Shown here piece by piece: positions 51,401-61,521 of a stretch of DNA of 64,000 nucleotides (within the stretch, counting starts at the first letter, position 1; each line of letters begins with the position of its first letter). The position numbers and the translations under genes were made by a program. Origin of the DNA: Butyribacter intestini (lineage in GTDB: Bacteria; Bacillota; Clostridia; Lachnospirales; Lachnospiraceae). The DNA lies in assembly GCA_001414325.1 (NCBI GenBank), contig LLKB01000005.1, positions 1,301,033 through 1,365,032 on the forward strand, given 5' to 3'. The notes under the pieces were generated by a model. It did no database searches. It saw only the letters and a program-made list of their open reading frames with translations, and had not been told where the DNA came from.

Positions 51401-51517
51401 TACTTTTAGGCACTGTGCCTTTAGTTTCATCTATTATAACATTTAGTTATGTCAAAAAAACCACATTAAATTTAATTATTGTTGCACTAAAAATTCGATT
51501 GTTTGAATGACATAATT

Positions 51518-51820
51518 TTACTTCTGCTCCATCATTCTGCTCCACGCTCTCGCATCAAGTTTTTCCTCGTAAGCATCTGCTGCCGCATCATATTCTTCTT
51601 CGTCATCTATGTCTTCCATCTCAAAATCATCATTTCCGAGGTCTTTTAGTCTAAACACATAATATTCCGTGACATTTTCCACATCCCCTGGGATTGCGGC
51701 ACAATATGTCTTTCCGTCAACTTCATAAATTTCATCTATATAAAAATCTCTGTCAACTCCATCTTCATCCGTAAGTGTCACCATCGTTTCCTCATAATCA
51801 TAATTACTGTTTTTTGCCAT
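51518..51820 (-). CDS. DUF1292 (YrzB-like) protein
   Basis: 100 residues from the ATG at 51820 (GAGG upstream). YEETMVTLTDEDGVDRDFYI then YEVDGKTYCAAIPGDVENVT and an acidic C-terminus (FEMEDIDDEEEYDAAADAYE) fit DUF1292, a small acidic protein usually near yrrK/yrzL in Firmicutes, function unknown. The leader has the GTGTGCAGAAATGAGG element shared with the DJ-1 and aminotransferase genes. Confidence 0.88.
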   Translation of the reverse strand: MAKNSNYDYEETMVTLTDEDGVDRDFYIDEIYEVDGKTYCAAIPGDVENVTEYYVFRLKDLGNDDFEMEDIDDEEEYDAAADAYEEKLDARAWSRMMEQK

Positions 51821-52019
51821 AAAAATCCTCATTTCTGCACACATTTTTTGTATAGCAAGTTTGTGCCAGGTGTACGCAGACACAAATCTTATATGTGAAA
51901 AATTTTATTTTTCACACTATATTCCTTAAAACTTAATAATTGTTTTTTACATTATAACAGGTATATATCATGATGCAAAGGTTAAAATCAAACATTAACA
52001 CATCAATATGTGAAAAACA

Positions 52020-52201
52020 GTAACAGTCCGGTCATAAAAATATAATCGGTAATATCTGAGCTTGCTCATTGTATTGCTGATTATATTTTTATGGTAAAAT
52101 AGCCTTTCATTTCTGAAATGAGTAAACATAAGCTGCGTAGCAGCGACTGACAGTTTGCTGGCAGGTTTATGATTGTAATAAATGGAAGGCTGAACTGTTA
52201 C
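52020..52201. mobile_element. MITE-like palindromic element, copy 3 (182 bp) with 8-bp target duplication
   Basis: Starts GTAACAGTCCGGTC (two changes from the family end) and finishes GGCTGAACTGTTAC. The flanks GAAAAACA (52012-52019) and GAAAAACA (52202-52209) are identical. Interior hairpins match copies 1 and 2. Confidence 0.85.
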
Positions 52202-52417
52202 GAAAAACATATTTACATAGCCTCCGATTACATATGCTCAGAACTAGGTTCAATTATTTTGAACTTTTATTTCAACATTTGCAATTATTTTCTCCTTTAA
52301 TTTCTTTTATTGTCTTATTTCTCTTGAACTTTTTTTGAACCAGTGATATTATGATATAAAGTTCAAAGTCAGACACCTACTATAAGATAAAAAGTGTTTG
52401 CAGAAATGAGGTTTTTT

Positions 52418-54121
52418 ATGAATAAAACAGAAAGCGTCGCGGCACGCCTTAAATATATTATGAATCAGCGTGGTTTAAAACAGGTTGATGTCCTCAACCT
52501 CGCCAGACCATATTGTGAAAAATATAATGTCAAGCTTGCCAAAAATTATTTAAGCCAATATTGCAGCGGAAAAAATGAGCCCGGAAAAGATATATTAAAT
52601 GTGTTAAGTCTTGCCCTTGATGTTAATCCGGCATGGCTGCAGGGATTTGATGTTCCACAGGAGTTTTCAGGTGCAGAAAGCAGCATAAAAGAGGATATTT
52701 CAAAAAATCGCTACAATCGTACCGGAGATGATAACTCCGGCAAAAAAACAGATACCACTCAGGCATCTGCGACAGATTTTAAAAATAATAACTCAGCGGA
52801 TATTTGTAAAAACAATAAAACATCAGATAATAATACAAATAACAACTCACGAAATAATTTTAACAGTGATAACCCGTCAGACAATTCTGAGAAAGGATAT
52901 GCAAAAATGAAAACTTTAAAAAAATCTTCAAAACTTGATAATGTACTTTATGATGTAAGAGGTCCCGTTCTTGATGAGGCTAACCGAATGGAAGCCGAGG
53001 GTTCAAAAATCCTTAAACTTAATATCGGAAACCCTGCTCCTTTTGGATTTGAAGCCCCGGAAGAAGTTCTTATAGATATGCGTCACGAACTTGAATATTC
53101 ACAGGGATATTCTGATTCAAAGGGTATTTATACGGCAAGAAAAGCGATTATGCAATATGCACAGCTTAAAAATATTCCTAATGTGACTATAAATGACATA
53201 TATACCGGAAACGGTGTAAGTGAACTTATCAATCTCTGTATGCAGGCACTCCTCAACAACGGAGATGAAATTCTTATTCCGTCACCTGATTACCCTCTCT
53301 GGACAGCTACCGCAACACTTGCCGGCGGTAAAGCTGTTCACTATATATGTGATGAACAATCTGAATGGTATCCTGATATTGAAGATATGCGAAACAAGAT
53401 TACAGATAAGACAAAAGCTATCGTTATCATCAACCCTAACAATCCTACAGGTGCCCTATATCCTAAAGAAATTCTTGAACAGATTGTTGAACTTGCAAGA
53501 GAACATCAGCTTATGATTTTCTCAGACGAAATCTATGACAGACTTGTCATGGACGGTGAAAAACATATTTCAATAGCATCACTTGCCCCTGACCTTTTCT
53601 GCATAACTTTCAGCGGTCTTTCAAAATCACATATGATTGCAGGCTTTAGAATCGGCTGGATGATATTAAGCGGTCGAAAAGATATTGCAAAAGACTATAT
53701 CGAGGGATTGAATATGCTTTCTAATATGCGACTCTGCTCAAATGTTCCTGCACAGTCAATTGTTCAGACTGCACTTGGCGGATACCAGAGCGTTGAAACT
53801 TATATCCAGCCGGGCGGAAGAATTTTTGAACAGAGAGATTTTATCTACAAGGCTTTAAACGATATTCCGGGAGTATCTGCCGTGAAACCTAAAGCAGCAT
53901 TTTATATTTTCCCTAAACTCGACATTAAAAAGTTCAATATTTTAAATGATGAGAAATTTGCTATTGATTTTCTCCGTGAAAAGAAAGTCCTTATCGTTCC
54001 CGGAAGCGGATTTAACTGGGAAAGTCCTAACCACTTCCGTGTTGTTTATCTTCCACAGCTTTCAGTTCTTGAAAAGTCTATGGAGGGACTCAAGGATTTT
54101 CTTTCTCATTACAGACAGTAA
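52418..54121 (+). CDS. XRE-type HTH fused to alanine-type aminotransferase
   Basis: 567 residues from the ATG at 52418 (GAGG upstream). Residues 1 to 75 look like an XRE HTH (SVAARLKYIMNQRGLKQVDV ... NYLSQYCSGKNEPGKDILNV). An Asn/Ser/Asp-rich linker follows (80 to 160). From residue 164 the sequence is an AlaA-like PLP aminotransferase: LDNVLYDVRGPVLDEANRME, LKLNIGNPAPFGFEAPEEVL, YTGNGVSELI, INPNNPTGALY, with Schiff-base Lys403 in SGLSKSHMIAGFRIGW. AlaA normally starts at that point (about 405 residues). An internal ATG at 52907 with AAAGGA upstream could yield the enzyme alone. It may link alanine/pyruvate state to transcription. Confidence 0.88.
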   Translation: MNKTESVAARLKYIMNQRGLKQVDVLNLARPYCEKYNVKLAKNYLSQYCSGKNEPGKDILNVLSLALDVNPAWLQGFDVPQEFSGAESSIKEDISKNRYNRTGDDNSGKKTDTTQASATDFKNNNSADICKNNKTSDNNTNNNSRNNFNSDNPSDNSEKGYAKMKTLKKSSKLDNVLYDVRGPVLDEANRMEAEGSKILKLNIGNPAPFGFEAPEEVLIDMRHELEYSQGYSDSKGIYTARKAIMQYAQLKNIPNVTINDIYTGNGVSELINLCMQALLNNGDEILIPSPDYPLWTATATLAGGKAVHYICDEQSEWYPDIEDMRNKITDKTKAIVIINPNNPTGALYPKEILEQIVELAREHQLMIFSDEIYDRLVMDGEKHISIASLAPDLFCITFSGLSKSHMIAGFRIGWMILSGRKDIAKDYIEGLNMLSNMRLCSNVPAQSIVQTALGGYQSVETYIQPGGRIFEQRDFIYKALNDIPGVSAVKPKAAFYIFPKLDIKKFNILNDEKFAIDFLREKKVLIVPGSGFNWESPNHFRVVYLPQLSVLEKSMEGLKDFLSHYRQ

Positions 54122-54225
54122 ACCATACAAAATCAACATTAAAATAAAAATCGTAACCCACTCCGATACTGCTCATAACACGATTAATTGCTGCTGCAAC
54201 ATATCAGAAAAAGCTTATATCCCTA

Positions 54226-54278
54226 ACAGCGTTTTGCTCTGGCATCACGCTGCAGTACAAACATTTTCCTATACATCA
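54226..54278. repeat. Conserved block preceding the terminator (second copy)
   Basis: AACAGCGTTTTGCTCTGGCA ... AACATTTTCCTATACAT, matching 49889-49945; each copy sits 3' of a gene just before a hairpin terminator. Confidence 0.6.
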
Positions 54279-54324
54279 AAAAAGTCCCCGGCTTATTGCT
54301 CTACGCAATAAGCCGGGGACTTCC
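54279..54324. terminator. Strong bidirectional terminator between aminotransferase and chemoreceptor
   Basis: AAGTCCCCGGCTTATTG and CAATAAGCCGGGGACTT are exact complements around CTCTACG, with an A run on the left and T-rich DNA on the right; it serves the two convergent genes. Confidence 0.9.
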
Positions 54325-54335
54325 TTGATATTTCA

Positions 54336-56078
54336 TTAGATTTTAAACCTCTTAACATTTTCATTCAGTTTAACCGCTATCTCATCAAGCATATTTGCAT
54401 TCTGTGATACATCTTCCATTATTGAACCTACCTCGCTTGCTGAAGCAGATGTTTCTTCTGCACTTGCTGCATTTTCTTCTGCTATTGCTGAAAGACTCTG
54501 CACAACATCAACAACTCCGGCTCTTGCCTCATCAAGTTTTCTTGTCTTGTCTGTAATTTTTTCAACACTTTCTATAGACTCTGCAATTCCTTTTTCAACA
54601 TTTTTAAATGCTTTCTCAGTCTGAGACACATTTTCACTCTGCTGATTCATTACCTCTTTTACTTCATCCATAGTCTGTACACTCTCTTGAGCATCATTTA
54701 CAAGTTCACTAATAACTTCCGTAATCTGCGTTGTGGCATCTGCCGACTGCTCTGCAAGTTTTTGTATCTGATTTGCGACAACTGCAAATCCTCTGCCCTG
54801 CTCGCCTGCTCTTGCTGCCTCAATGCTTGCGTTAAGTGAGAGAAGTGTAGTTTCTTCTGCTATTTCCGAAATCATATCCGTCGCAACTTTGATCTTTGCA
54901 GCCGATTCATTTGTTTTCTGTGTCTGCTCCCCTATAATATGAATAGCTTCCATTGTCTTTTGATTGATTTTTTCAAGTTCAGCAAGAATACTCATTGCAT
55001 TTTCGCTTGCCTTATGCATATCTGCCGCATTATCTCCAAGCTGCTCGACTTCAGTTGACGCCTGCTCTATCATTTTTCCCATAACAATAACATTTTCCGT
55101 AGCGGACTGGGTTTCCTGTGCCTGTGATGACGCTCCGTCTGCTATACCGGTGATAGCTGTCTCCACCTGTCCGGCAGCTGTTGATGACTCATTTGCACTA
55201 TTCTTCAATGCCTCGGCAGCCTCACCTAAACTTTCACTATATGCACGGATTTCCGCCATAACTTTTACTATAATATTCTTCAATTCGGTAATCGACCTCA
55301 ACATCACACCGACTTCATCTTTTCTTTTAAGCATTTTTTTATCCGAAGAAACATCTCCACTGAAATCGAGGTTTCCAAGTTTCTCAACGGTGTCCGTTGC
55401 ACTTATAATCGGTGCAACTATCTTTCTCGTGACAAATATTGCAGCTATAAGGCACAAAACCATTGCAAAAATACTTCCTTTTACAGTCGATGTTGCAATA
55501 GAAGTTGTCCCTGATAATGCCTGTTTTTTATTTGCATTTACAACAAGAATAAAGTCCTTGCTTTTACCTACATAAATTCCTGCATATTTTGTTTCACCAT
55601 TAAAATTATATTGAACCACTTCCGGCTGCGGTCTGTTTTCTGACTTTAATTTTGAAATAACCCCTTTTACAACTGAATTTTCAACAGGTTTTCCTATTTT
55701 GTCGGCAGTAGGATGATACAGCATAGTTCCGTCACCATCTACAATATATGTATAACTGTCTTTTACACCTTTTATTTCTATATTTCCAATAACCCTTGAA
55801 AGATTTCCGCCTGACATAACCGAATCATAAGATGACATTCTTATCTGATTGTCAATACCCTCACCTGCAACCATCGCTACATCTAGCATATAGTTTGATG
55901 TAAGTTCTGATATGTTTGATGATGATTTAGGTATAACCGTCCATAGATTAAGTACCACGGTAAGCACTACCGCTGCCGCTACAAGCAGCAATATCTTTGC
56001 TTTTAAAGAGTGCAAAAAGCCTATCCTTTCTGTATCTGCCGTTTCACTTTTATTTTTCACATTCCTTTGAATATCCAT
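54336..56078 (-). CDS. Methyl-accepting chemotaxis protein (membrane, Cache-type sensor)
   Basis: 580 residues. First span at about 27 to 48 ([20 protein letters not shown]), extracellular Cache-like sensor (about 50 to 195, with [20 protein letters not shown]), second span near 200 to 220 ([20 protein letters not shown]), HAMP, then signalling coiled coil with the hairpin tip [20 protein letters not shown] and [18 protein letters not shown]. It passes ligand binding to CheA/CheW. The ligand cannot be read. It converges on the aminotransferase at a shared terminator. Confidence 0.93.
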   Translation of the reverse strand: MDIQRNVKNKSETADTERIGFLHSLKAKILLLVAAAVVLTVVLNLWTVIPKSSSNISELTSNYMLDVAMVAGEGIDNQIRMSSYDSVMSGGNLSRVIGNIEIKGVKDSYTYIVDGDGTMLYHPTADKIGKPVENSVVKGVISKLKSENRPQPEVVQYNFNGETKYAGIYVGKSKDFILVVNANKKQALSGTTSIATSTVKGSIFAMVLCLIAAIFVTRKIVAPIISATDTVEKLGNLDFSGDVSSDKKMLKRKDEVGVMLRSITELKNIIVKVMAEIRAYSESLGEAAEALKNSANESSTAAGQVETAITGIADGASSQAQETQSATENVIVMGKMIEQASTEVEQLGDNAADMHKASENAMSILAELEKINQKTMEAIHIIGEQTQKTNESAAKIKVATDMISEIAEETTLLSLNASIEAARAGEQGRGFAVVANQIQKLAEQSADATTQITEVISELVNDAQESVQTMDEVKEVMNQQSENVSQTEKAFKNVEKGIAESIESVEKITDKTRKLDEARAGVVDVVQSLSAIAEENAASAEETSASASEVGSIMEDVSQNANMLDEIAVKLNENVKRFKI

Positions 56079-56218
56079 ATTTTTCCTCCATTTTCTCCGT
56101 TTTTATTTTATAAAATTCATGCCACCTATCGTATAAGCAATCTTATATAGACCACAATGTTAATTATATAGTAATTTTATCCTAAAACATACTAAATTTT
56201 GACTCACACTTCTGCCTG

Positions 56219-58120
56219 CTATATAAGCTTGACACTTTCCTCAATATCACCCGACATCATTTGCAAACTCTGGCTCTGTGCAGAAATTTCTTCTGTTGTT
56301 GCTGCTATAGCCGCTACTTTCTCGTTTATACTTTCAATGTCATTTACGAGATTTTTAATAAGTTCAATACAAAGCTGCATCTTCGGCAATGTCTCATCTG
56401 CCTTATTATTATTCTGAATGATAAGTGTTTTAGTCTCATCTGCAAGTTTGCCAATCTGCCCCGCAACAACCGCAAATCCTCTGCCCGATTCGCCTGCCCT
56501 CGCCGCTTCTATTGAAGCATTTAACGATAACATATTTGTCTGACCGGCTATTCCCGTAATATTCTCAGATGTAGACTTAAACACATCGATAAATTCTGAT
56601 ATTACACTGAGTGAATCAGTAAGCTCGTTACATCTTTCAGATATTTCAGAAACCATCTTTGAAATATCTGTCGCTTCGCCCGCAGATGTATCGTTTGCCT
56701 TTGATAATTCAGCAATTCCACTGCCTAAACTTTCAAATTGCTTTACGATTTCTGCTATCATTTCGTCCTTTTTTATCTGATTTTCTTTTTCAGTTTCACG
56801 AAGCTTTGAAGTCTCATCCCTCTCATTCTCTACAACACTCTTTATGTAATAAATACAATTTTCTTTTCGATTGATGCCATTGTAAATAGCCTTAACCATC
56901 TCTTTACAACTGTCATAACCACAGCATCCGCAGTCAATACATTGCTGCTCGCTCGTAATTTTATTCATATCTCTAAAGATTTCGTTCTGCTGTGCTGCCG
57001 ACGGTGTATTAACATCTATCTTTCTGTCTGTATAATTTCTGACAAAGTCATTGAGGCTAAGATTTTCAAACTGCCTGCATAATGCCTTGTATCTTTCCTG
57101 TGGGCTCGCATTTTCAGTCCATGACGATATTTTTTGAACTTTAAATCGAGATTTCTTCGCCTCTTTCTTTGCAATTTTTCTCTGTCTTGACATTTCAGCA
57201 TACACTTTCTGCCCATCAATCCCTGACTGCGTACCTGTTCCAAACAGACAGCCGTTTGCACAGTTGAGTATATCTATCATTATAGGACTATCCGATGACG
57301 GTTTATACTCATCCAAAAATCTATATGCTTCATGTTCACCTTCAACCTGTCTGACAGACACATCCTCACCAAGGAACCATTTTACATTTTCCTTTAAGCC
57401 GCCCGGCATAGGATACATACTTCCAAGACCATATGCAAGTTCGTCATTGTATTCCCTCGCTGTTTTGTATGCATCACCTATATAATCCATAAAATTGTTA
57501 AATGTCACATTGTATGAAATGAGCTGCTCACAATTTTTATCGTTTATCTCTGATTTTTTAGCAATACAAGGTGATAAAAATGCTATCTTTTCCGTGATGT
57601 GTTCATATTTTTTCAAATACTTTGCCATGCACATGACCGGACTGTAAACAGGCATCATATATTCTATAAGTTCTTTTCTATACTTTTCTATATAATTTAC
57701 AACTGCCGGACATGGACTTGAAATCATACCTTTCTTTCCTGTTTTTTCAAAATATTTAAGATACCCCCATGTGCAAATGTCAGCACCAAAACTTACACTG
57801 TAAATGTGTGACACACCGAGTTCCTTTAGATAACCGAGTATCCTTTTATACTGTGCCGGATAATTTGCTATAAATGCAGGAGCGATAACAACAGTTATCT
57901 TTTGACCATTTTTAACAGCATCAAAAAATTCTTTTGTATCATCCGTATATTCCCTTGCATTATGAGTACATACATCTATGCACTCTCCACAATCTATGCA
58001 GGCATCCAAAACAACATTTACCTTGTCATTCTCTACCGCACTGTTTGATGGAAAAACCGGGCAATTTCTAATACATTTGTTGCACCCTGTACATAATTCA
58101 TTTGTATTTATAAAACTCAC
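56219..58120 (-). CDS. [FeFe]-hydrogenase-like sensor fused to a chemoreceptor signalling domain
   Basis: 633 residues, no membrane span. Two ferredoxin clusters (Cys10/13/16/20 and Cys41/44/47/51) lead into a hydrogenase large-subunit-like domain with H-cluster-type cysteines: [10 protein letters not shown] (Cys137), [10 protein letters not shown] (Cys185) and [11 protein letters not shown] (Cys287, Cys291). Next is another Fe-S motif ([19 protein letters not shown], about 415 to 435). The rest is an MCP signalling helix with [20 protein letters not shown]. The active-site surroundings (SPC rather than TSC at the first motif) suit sensory group C/D types. It may report H2 or redox state to chemotaxis or another pathway. 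Confidence 0.88.
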   Translation of the reverse strand: MSFINTNELCTGCNKCIRNCPVFPSNSAVENDKVNVVLDACIDCGECIDVCTHNAREYTDDTKEFFDAVKNGQKITVVIAPAFIANYPAQYKRILGYLKELGVSHIYSVSFGADICTWGYLKYFEKTGKKGMISSPCPAVVNYIEKYRKELIEYMMPVYSPVMCMAKYLKKYEHITEKIAFLSPCIAKKSEINDKNCEQLISYNVTFNNFMDYIGDAYKTAREYNDELAYGLGSMYPMPGGLKENVKWFLGEDVSVRQVEGEHEAYRFLDEYKPSSDSPIMIDILNCANGCLFGTGTQSGIDGQKVYAEMSRQRKIAKKEAKKSRFKVQKISSWTENASPQERYKALCRQFENLSLNDFVRNYTDRKIDVNTPSAAQQNEIFRDMNKITSEQQCIDCGCCGYDSCKEMVKAIYNGINRKENCIYYIKSVVENERDETSKLRETEKENQIKKDEMIAEIVKQFESLGSGIAELSKANDTSAGEATDISKMVSEISERCNELTDSLSVISEFIDVFKSTSENITGIAGQTNMLSLNASIEAARAGESGRGFAVVAGQIGKLADETKTLIIQNNNKADETLPKMQLCIELIKNLVNDIESINEKVAAIAATTEEISAQSQSLQMMSGDIEESVKLI

Positions 58121-58213
58121 ACCTATCCACCTTCTTTGCTTAAATCTTATATATGTATTTTACCCTATTTTTTTTCTCATATCAACAAAATATGACAATT
58201 TTTACAGTAAATA

Positions 58214-58301
58214 ATAACAGTTCAGCCAAAAAAAGATAAGTCAATAATACACGAGCTTGCTCGATGTATTATTGGCTTGTTTTTTTGAGCTGAACTGTTA
58301 C
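58214..58301. mobile_element. MITE-like element, copy 4 (88 bp internal-deletion form)
   Basis: Starts ATAACAGTTCAGCC, then nearly the same first 75 bases as copy 2, then jumps to GCTGAACTGTTAC. Only the first hairpin remains. No clear target duplication. Confidence 0.75.
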
Positions 58302-58393
58302 CTTAATTTTATATTTTTAATTAAACAGAGTTTTTACCTATATAATATACGCATATTATAATATTTTACACATTTTTGTATATGCCAAGCATT

Positions 58394-59125
58394 TCACTTC
58401 ATAAAACCCGACATCATACAGACACCTTTTGCCCCGGCAGCTATACAGCTGCTCATATTTTCCTTAGATATTCCACCTATGGCATAGACATCTATGTCAA
58501 CGCTTTCGCATACTTCCTTAAGAAAACCAAGCCCTCTCGGTGCAAGCCCTTTCTTGCAGTCTGTGACAAATACATGACCTGCTGTTATGTAGGATGCTCC
58601 AAGTTCCTCAGCCATCTTCGCCTGTTCTACTGAATGTGTCGAGACACCTATCACCTCAAAACAGTTTTTCTCTCTTTCTGTCATTTTCTCAAGAATATGA
58701 AGCGGAAGATGTATCTTTTTCACCCCGAGTTCGATTGCTTCCTTATAAAAATAATGAAGCACACATGACACTCCTGCATTTTCGCATATCTCAAGGACTT
58801 TAACGGCAAGCTCCCTGTATGTAACGGGTGGAAGATCCTTTTCACGAAGTATGATAAAGGCAGGCTGCTTTTTTGCAGCCTCCTCTATCTTTTCAAGAAA
58901 CGGAGTAAATGAGGACATTTCTTCCCTTTTTTTTATGAAGTTCATCTTGTCTGTGGTTTCTGCATATGCTTTTGCAAATTTTGTATTTGTGTCTAATTCG
59001 CCTGCAGTTTCTGCATATGCTTTCACGAGCCTGCGGTTTGTCACACAAACAACGTTTGTGTTATAAACAACGTTTGTGTTATAAACAATGTTTGTGTTAT
59101 AAACAATGTTCTTTCTATCCAACAT
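58394..59125 (-). CDS. thiE: Thiamine phosphate synthase (ThiE/TenI type) with repeat-expanded N-terminus
   Basis: 243 residues from the ATG at 59125, overlapping the end of thiH. The family body is clear: VVCVTNRRLV, QPAFIILREKDLPPVTYREL, CVLHYFYKEAIELGVKKIHL, VIGVSTHSVEQAKMAEELGA, YITAGHVFVTDCKKGLAPRG, YAIGGISKENMSSCIAAGAK. Before it lie three extra copies of an 18-base unit (NIVYNT), and after RRLV comes an unusual insert with two KAYAET repeats (about 33 to 60). It joins HMP-PP and thiazole phosphate into thiamine phosphate. The final gene of the thiSG-thiH-thiE operon. Confidence 0.85.
   Translation of the reverse strand: MLDRKNIVYNTNIVYNTNVVYNTNVVCVTNRRLVKAYAETAGELDTNTKFAKAYAETTDKMNFIKKREEMSSFTPFLEKIEEAAKKQPAFIILREKDLPPVTYRELAVKVLEICENAGVSCVLHYFYKEAIELGVKKIHLPLHILEKMTEREKNCFEVIGVSTHSVEQAKMAEELGASYITAGHVFVTDCKKGLAPRGLGFLKEVCESVDIDVYAIGGISKENMSSCIAAGAKGVCMMSGFMK
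59041..59113. repeat. 18-bp in-frame tandem repeats in the thiE start
   Basis: About three and a half units of GTTTATAACACAAAC(A/G)TT on the minus strand; units differ only at one or two bases, indicating recent slippage. Length is a multiple of three, so the frame is kept. Confidence 0.9.
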
Positions 59126-60371
59126 ACACATAATCATTGAGGACTGGCTGCAATCCCTCATCCTCCATATCTCCATACATCTCATCAAAACTTCTTGCGT
59201 CAGAAATTTCAAACTGCTCATCGCCTGCATCTGCATCGTCCTCGCCTGCATATTTGCTCTCATGGTCGCCTATGCCGGTTGATACTCCCGCCGAAACCTT
59301 TGTTGCGGCAATTTTTACTATTCCGTCCCTAAAATGCTTCTGCTCTCTTGATGAAACCGTTATTCCAATATACGGCAGGAATATCCTGTATGCACAAAGC
59401 ACCTGACAAAGCTCTTTTTCGTGCACATCAAGTGGATTTATCTTATCATTATTGATGATAGGACGAAGTCTCGGACATGAAAGTGAATACTCAACATGAG
59501 GATATTTTCTCTGAAGATAATAAACATGAAGTGCACTTGCAAGTGCATCCTTTCTAAAATCTGAAAGACCTAAAAGTGCTGAGAAACCTACACCTCTCAT
59601 GCCTCCCATGATGGCACGCTCCTGTGCTTCAAACCTGTAAGGAAATACTCTTTTATGTCCCATAAGATGAAGTGTCTCGTATTTATCTGAATTGTATGTC
59701 TCCTGGAACACCGTTATATAATCGGCACCGCACTCGTGAAGATACTTGTACTCATCACTGTTTACCGGGTAAATCTCAAGACCTACATTTCTAAAATACT
59801 TTGTGGCAAGTTTACACGCTTCACCTATGTATTTAACATCACTTGCACTTCTGCTCTCACCCGTGAGCATAAGTATTTCCTCGATGCCTGAGTCGGCGAT
59901 GACTTTCATCTCATGCTCTATCTCATCAGCATTGAGTTTCTTTCTGTTAATGTCATTGTAGCAGTTAAAACCACAATAAACACAATAATTCTCACAATAG
60001 TTAGCAATATAGAGAGGTGTAAACAAATACACCGTATTTCCAAAATGTTTACTCGTCTCAATCTTTGCCCTCTGTGCCATCTCTTCAAGAAACGGAGCGG
60101 CGGCAGGTGACAAAAGAGCCTTGAAATCCTCAACATTGCAAGTCTCACTGTTAAGTGCCCTACGCACATCAACAGCAGTATATTTATCATAATCATATGA
60201 ATTCATCTGAGAGAGAACCTTATCCATAACATCAGAATTTATCTGCTCCATTCCCTCCATATACTCCATATGATTAGTACGGCAGGATGGGTCAGTCTCT
60301 AACTTGTGCTTATGCTCTAAAGCCTTTTCTGACAATTTATCAGAATCTACAAAAAATTGATTTTCAGCCAT
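59115..60371 (-). CDS. thiH: 2-iminoacetate synthase (ThiH)
   Basis: 418 residues. Radical-SAM cluster motif CENYCVYCGFNC (CxxxCxxC) near residue 128, then MTGESRSASDVKYIGEACKL, VFQETYNSDKYETLHLMGHK and the C-terminal DARSFDEMYGDMEDEGLQPV-LNDYVYV. It cleaves tyrosine to give dehydroglycine for the thiazole ring in anaerobes. It lies between thiSG and thiE on the same strand and overlaps thiE. Confidence 0.95.
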   Translation of the reverse strand: MAENQFFVDSDKLSEKALEHKHKLETDPSCRTNHMEYMEGMEQINSDVMDKVLSQMNSYDYDKYTAVDVRRALNSETCNVEDFKALLSPAAAPFLEEMAQRAKIETSKHFGNTVYLFTPLYIANYCENYCVYCGFNCYNDINRKKLNADEIEHEMKVIADSGIEEILMLTGESRSASDVKYIGEACKLATKYFRNVGLEIYPVNSDEYKYLHECGADYITVFQETYNSDKYETLHLMGHKRVFPYRFEAQERAIMGGMRGVGFSALLGLSDFRKDALASALHVYYLQRKYPHVEYSLSCPRLRPIINNDKINPLDVHEKELCQVLCAYRIFLPYIGITVSSREQKHFRDGIVKIAATKVSAGVSTGIGDHESKYAGEDDADAGDEQFEISDARSFDEMYGDMEDEGLQPVLNDYVYVG

Positions 60372-60552
60372 TTTTCTTCCTCTTTTCCTATATGATGTAC
60401 TCTCATATTCAATCTAAATTGAAAAAACTATCTTAACTATATTTTACTATGCCGTAACATATAATATAAGCCAATTAAATCCGTAAAGCGGATTGCTCAT
60501 GAATGCAGTCGTTTTGCGATCTGCGTTCAATATCTTACAAGATTTCATTCGA

Positions 60553-61521
60553 TCAATCCCTCAAAAATCCCGTAAGCGGATCAGAGGCCTGTGCACCTCT
60601 CTCAAGCACTCGTCCAAGTCCCGCAAGATATGCATTTCTTCCTGCTTCGATAGCTGACTTAAATGCACCTGCCATCGCCGGAATATCACCAGCCGTCGCA
60701 ATAGCCGTGTTTGCCATGATAGCGGCGGCTCCCATCTCCATAGCTTCACAAGCCTGTGAAGGTTTTCCGATACCTGCATCAACGATTACCGGAAGATCTG
60801 ACTCGTCAATTATTATCTGGATAAATTCTTTTGTCGCAAGACCTTTGTTTGAACCTATTGGTGATGCAAGCGGCATGATAGCGGCGGCTCCCGCATTTGC
60901 AAGATCTCTCGCTGTATAAAGGTCAGGGTACATATAAGGAAGCACCGTAAATCCCTCTTTTGCAAGAATTTCCGTAGCCTTTACCGTCTCGGCATTGTCA
61001 GGAAGAAGATATTTGCTGTCTTTCATTATCTCAATCTTTACGAAATCACCGCAGCCGAGTTCTCTTGACATTCTTGCTATTCTGACTGCTTCTTTTGCAT
61101 CCCTTGCACCTGATGTATTAGGAAGAAGTGTTACACCCTCCGGAATATAGTCGAGAATATTTTCACTTTTCTTTGTATTTGTTCTTCTTACCGCAAGTGT
61201 GATTATCTGTGCACCTGCATTTTCAACAGCCGCTTTGATAAGCTCCATTGAATATTTTCCTGAACCTAAAATAAATCTTGATGAAAATTCTTTTCCACCT
61301 AATGTAAATGTATCTTTTGACATACCACTGCCACCTCCAACAAAACTTACTATTTCTACAACATCATTATCTTTTAAAATATAATTTGAATAGTCACTTT
61401 TATCAATTATCTTTTCGTTACACTCAACTGCAATGTGCGTAACCTTATAATCATTGTCATCAAGGTATTTCTGAATAGTCATACCTGCCGCATTTTCGTC
61501 TTTTCCATTAATATGTACCAT
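60553..61521 (-). CDS. thiG: ThiS-ThiG fusion: sulfur carrier plus thiazole synthase
   Basis: 322 residues from the ATG at 61521 (AAAGGAG upstream). Residues 1 to 66 are ThiS ([20 protein letters not shown] ... [14 protein letters not shown]). ThiG follows in the same frame from Met67: [20 protein letters not shown] with the likely Schiff-base region, [58 protein letters not shown]. ThiS needs a free C-terminal Gly-Gly; here GGGSG runs into ThiG. GGAGGTGG nine bases before Met67 (61323) may start ThiG separately, but no stop frees ThiS. Proteolysis or another ThiS is needed. Confidence 0.9.
   Translation of the reverse strand: MVHINGKDENAAGMTIQKYLDDNDYKVTHIAVECNEKIIDKSDYSNYILKDNDVVEIVSFVGGGSGMSKDTFTLGGKEFSSRFILGSGKYSMELIKAAVENAGAQIITLAVRRTNTKKSENILDYIPEGVTLLPNTSGARDAKEAVRIARMSRELGCGDFVKIEIMKDSKYLLPDNAETVKATEILAKEGFTVLPYMYPDLYTARDLANAGAAAIMPLASPIGSNKGLATKEFIQIIIDESDLPVIVDAGIGKPSQACEAMEMGAAAIMANTAIATAGDIPAMAGAFKSAIEAGRNAYLAGLGRVLERGAQASDPLTGFLRD

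Noticed and set aside
54964-55575. 203-residue plus-strand frame inside the chemoreceptor gene
   Set aside because: Shadow of a long conserved minus-strand gene; composition is artefactual.
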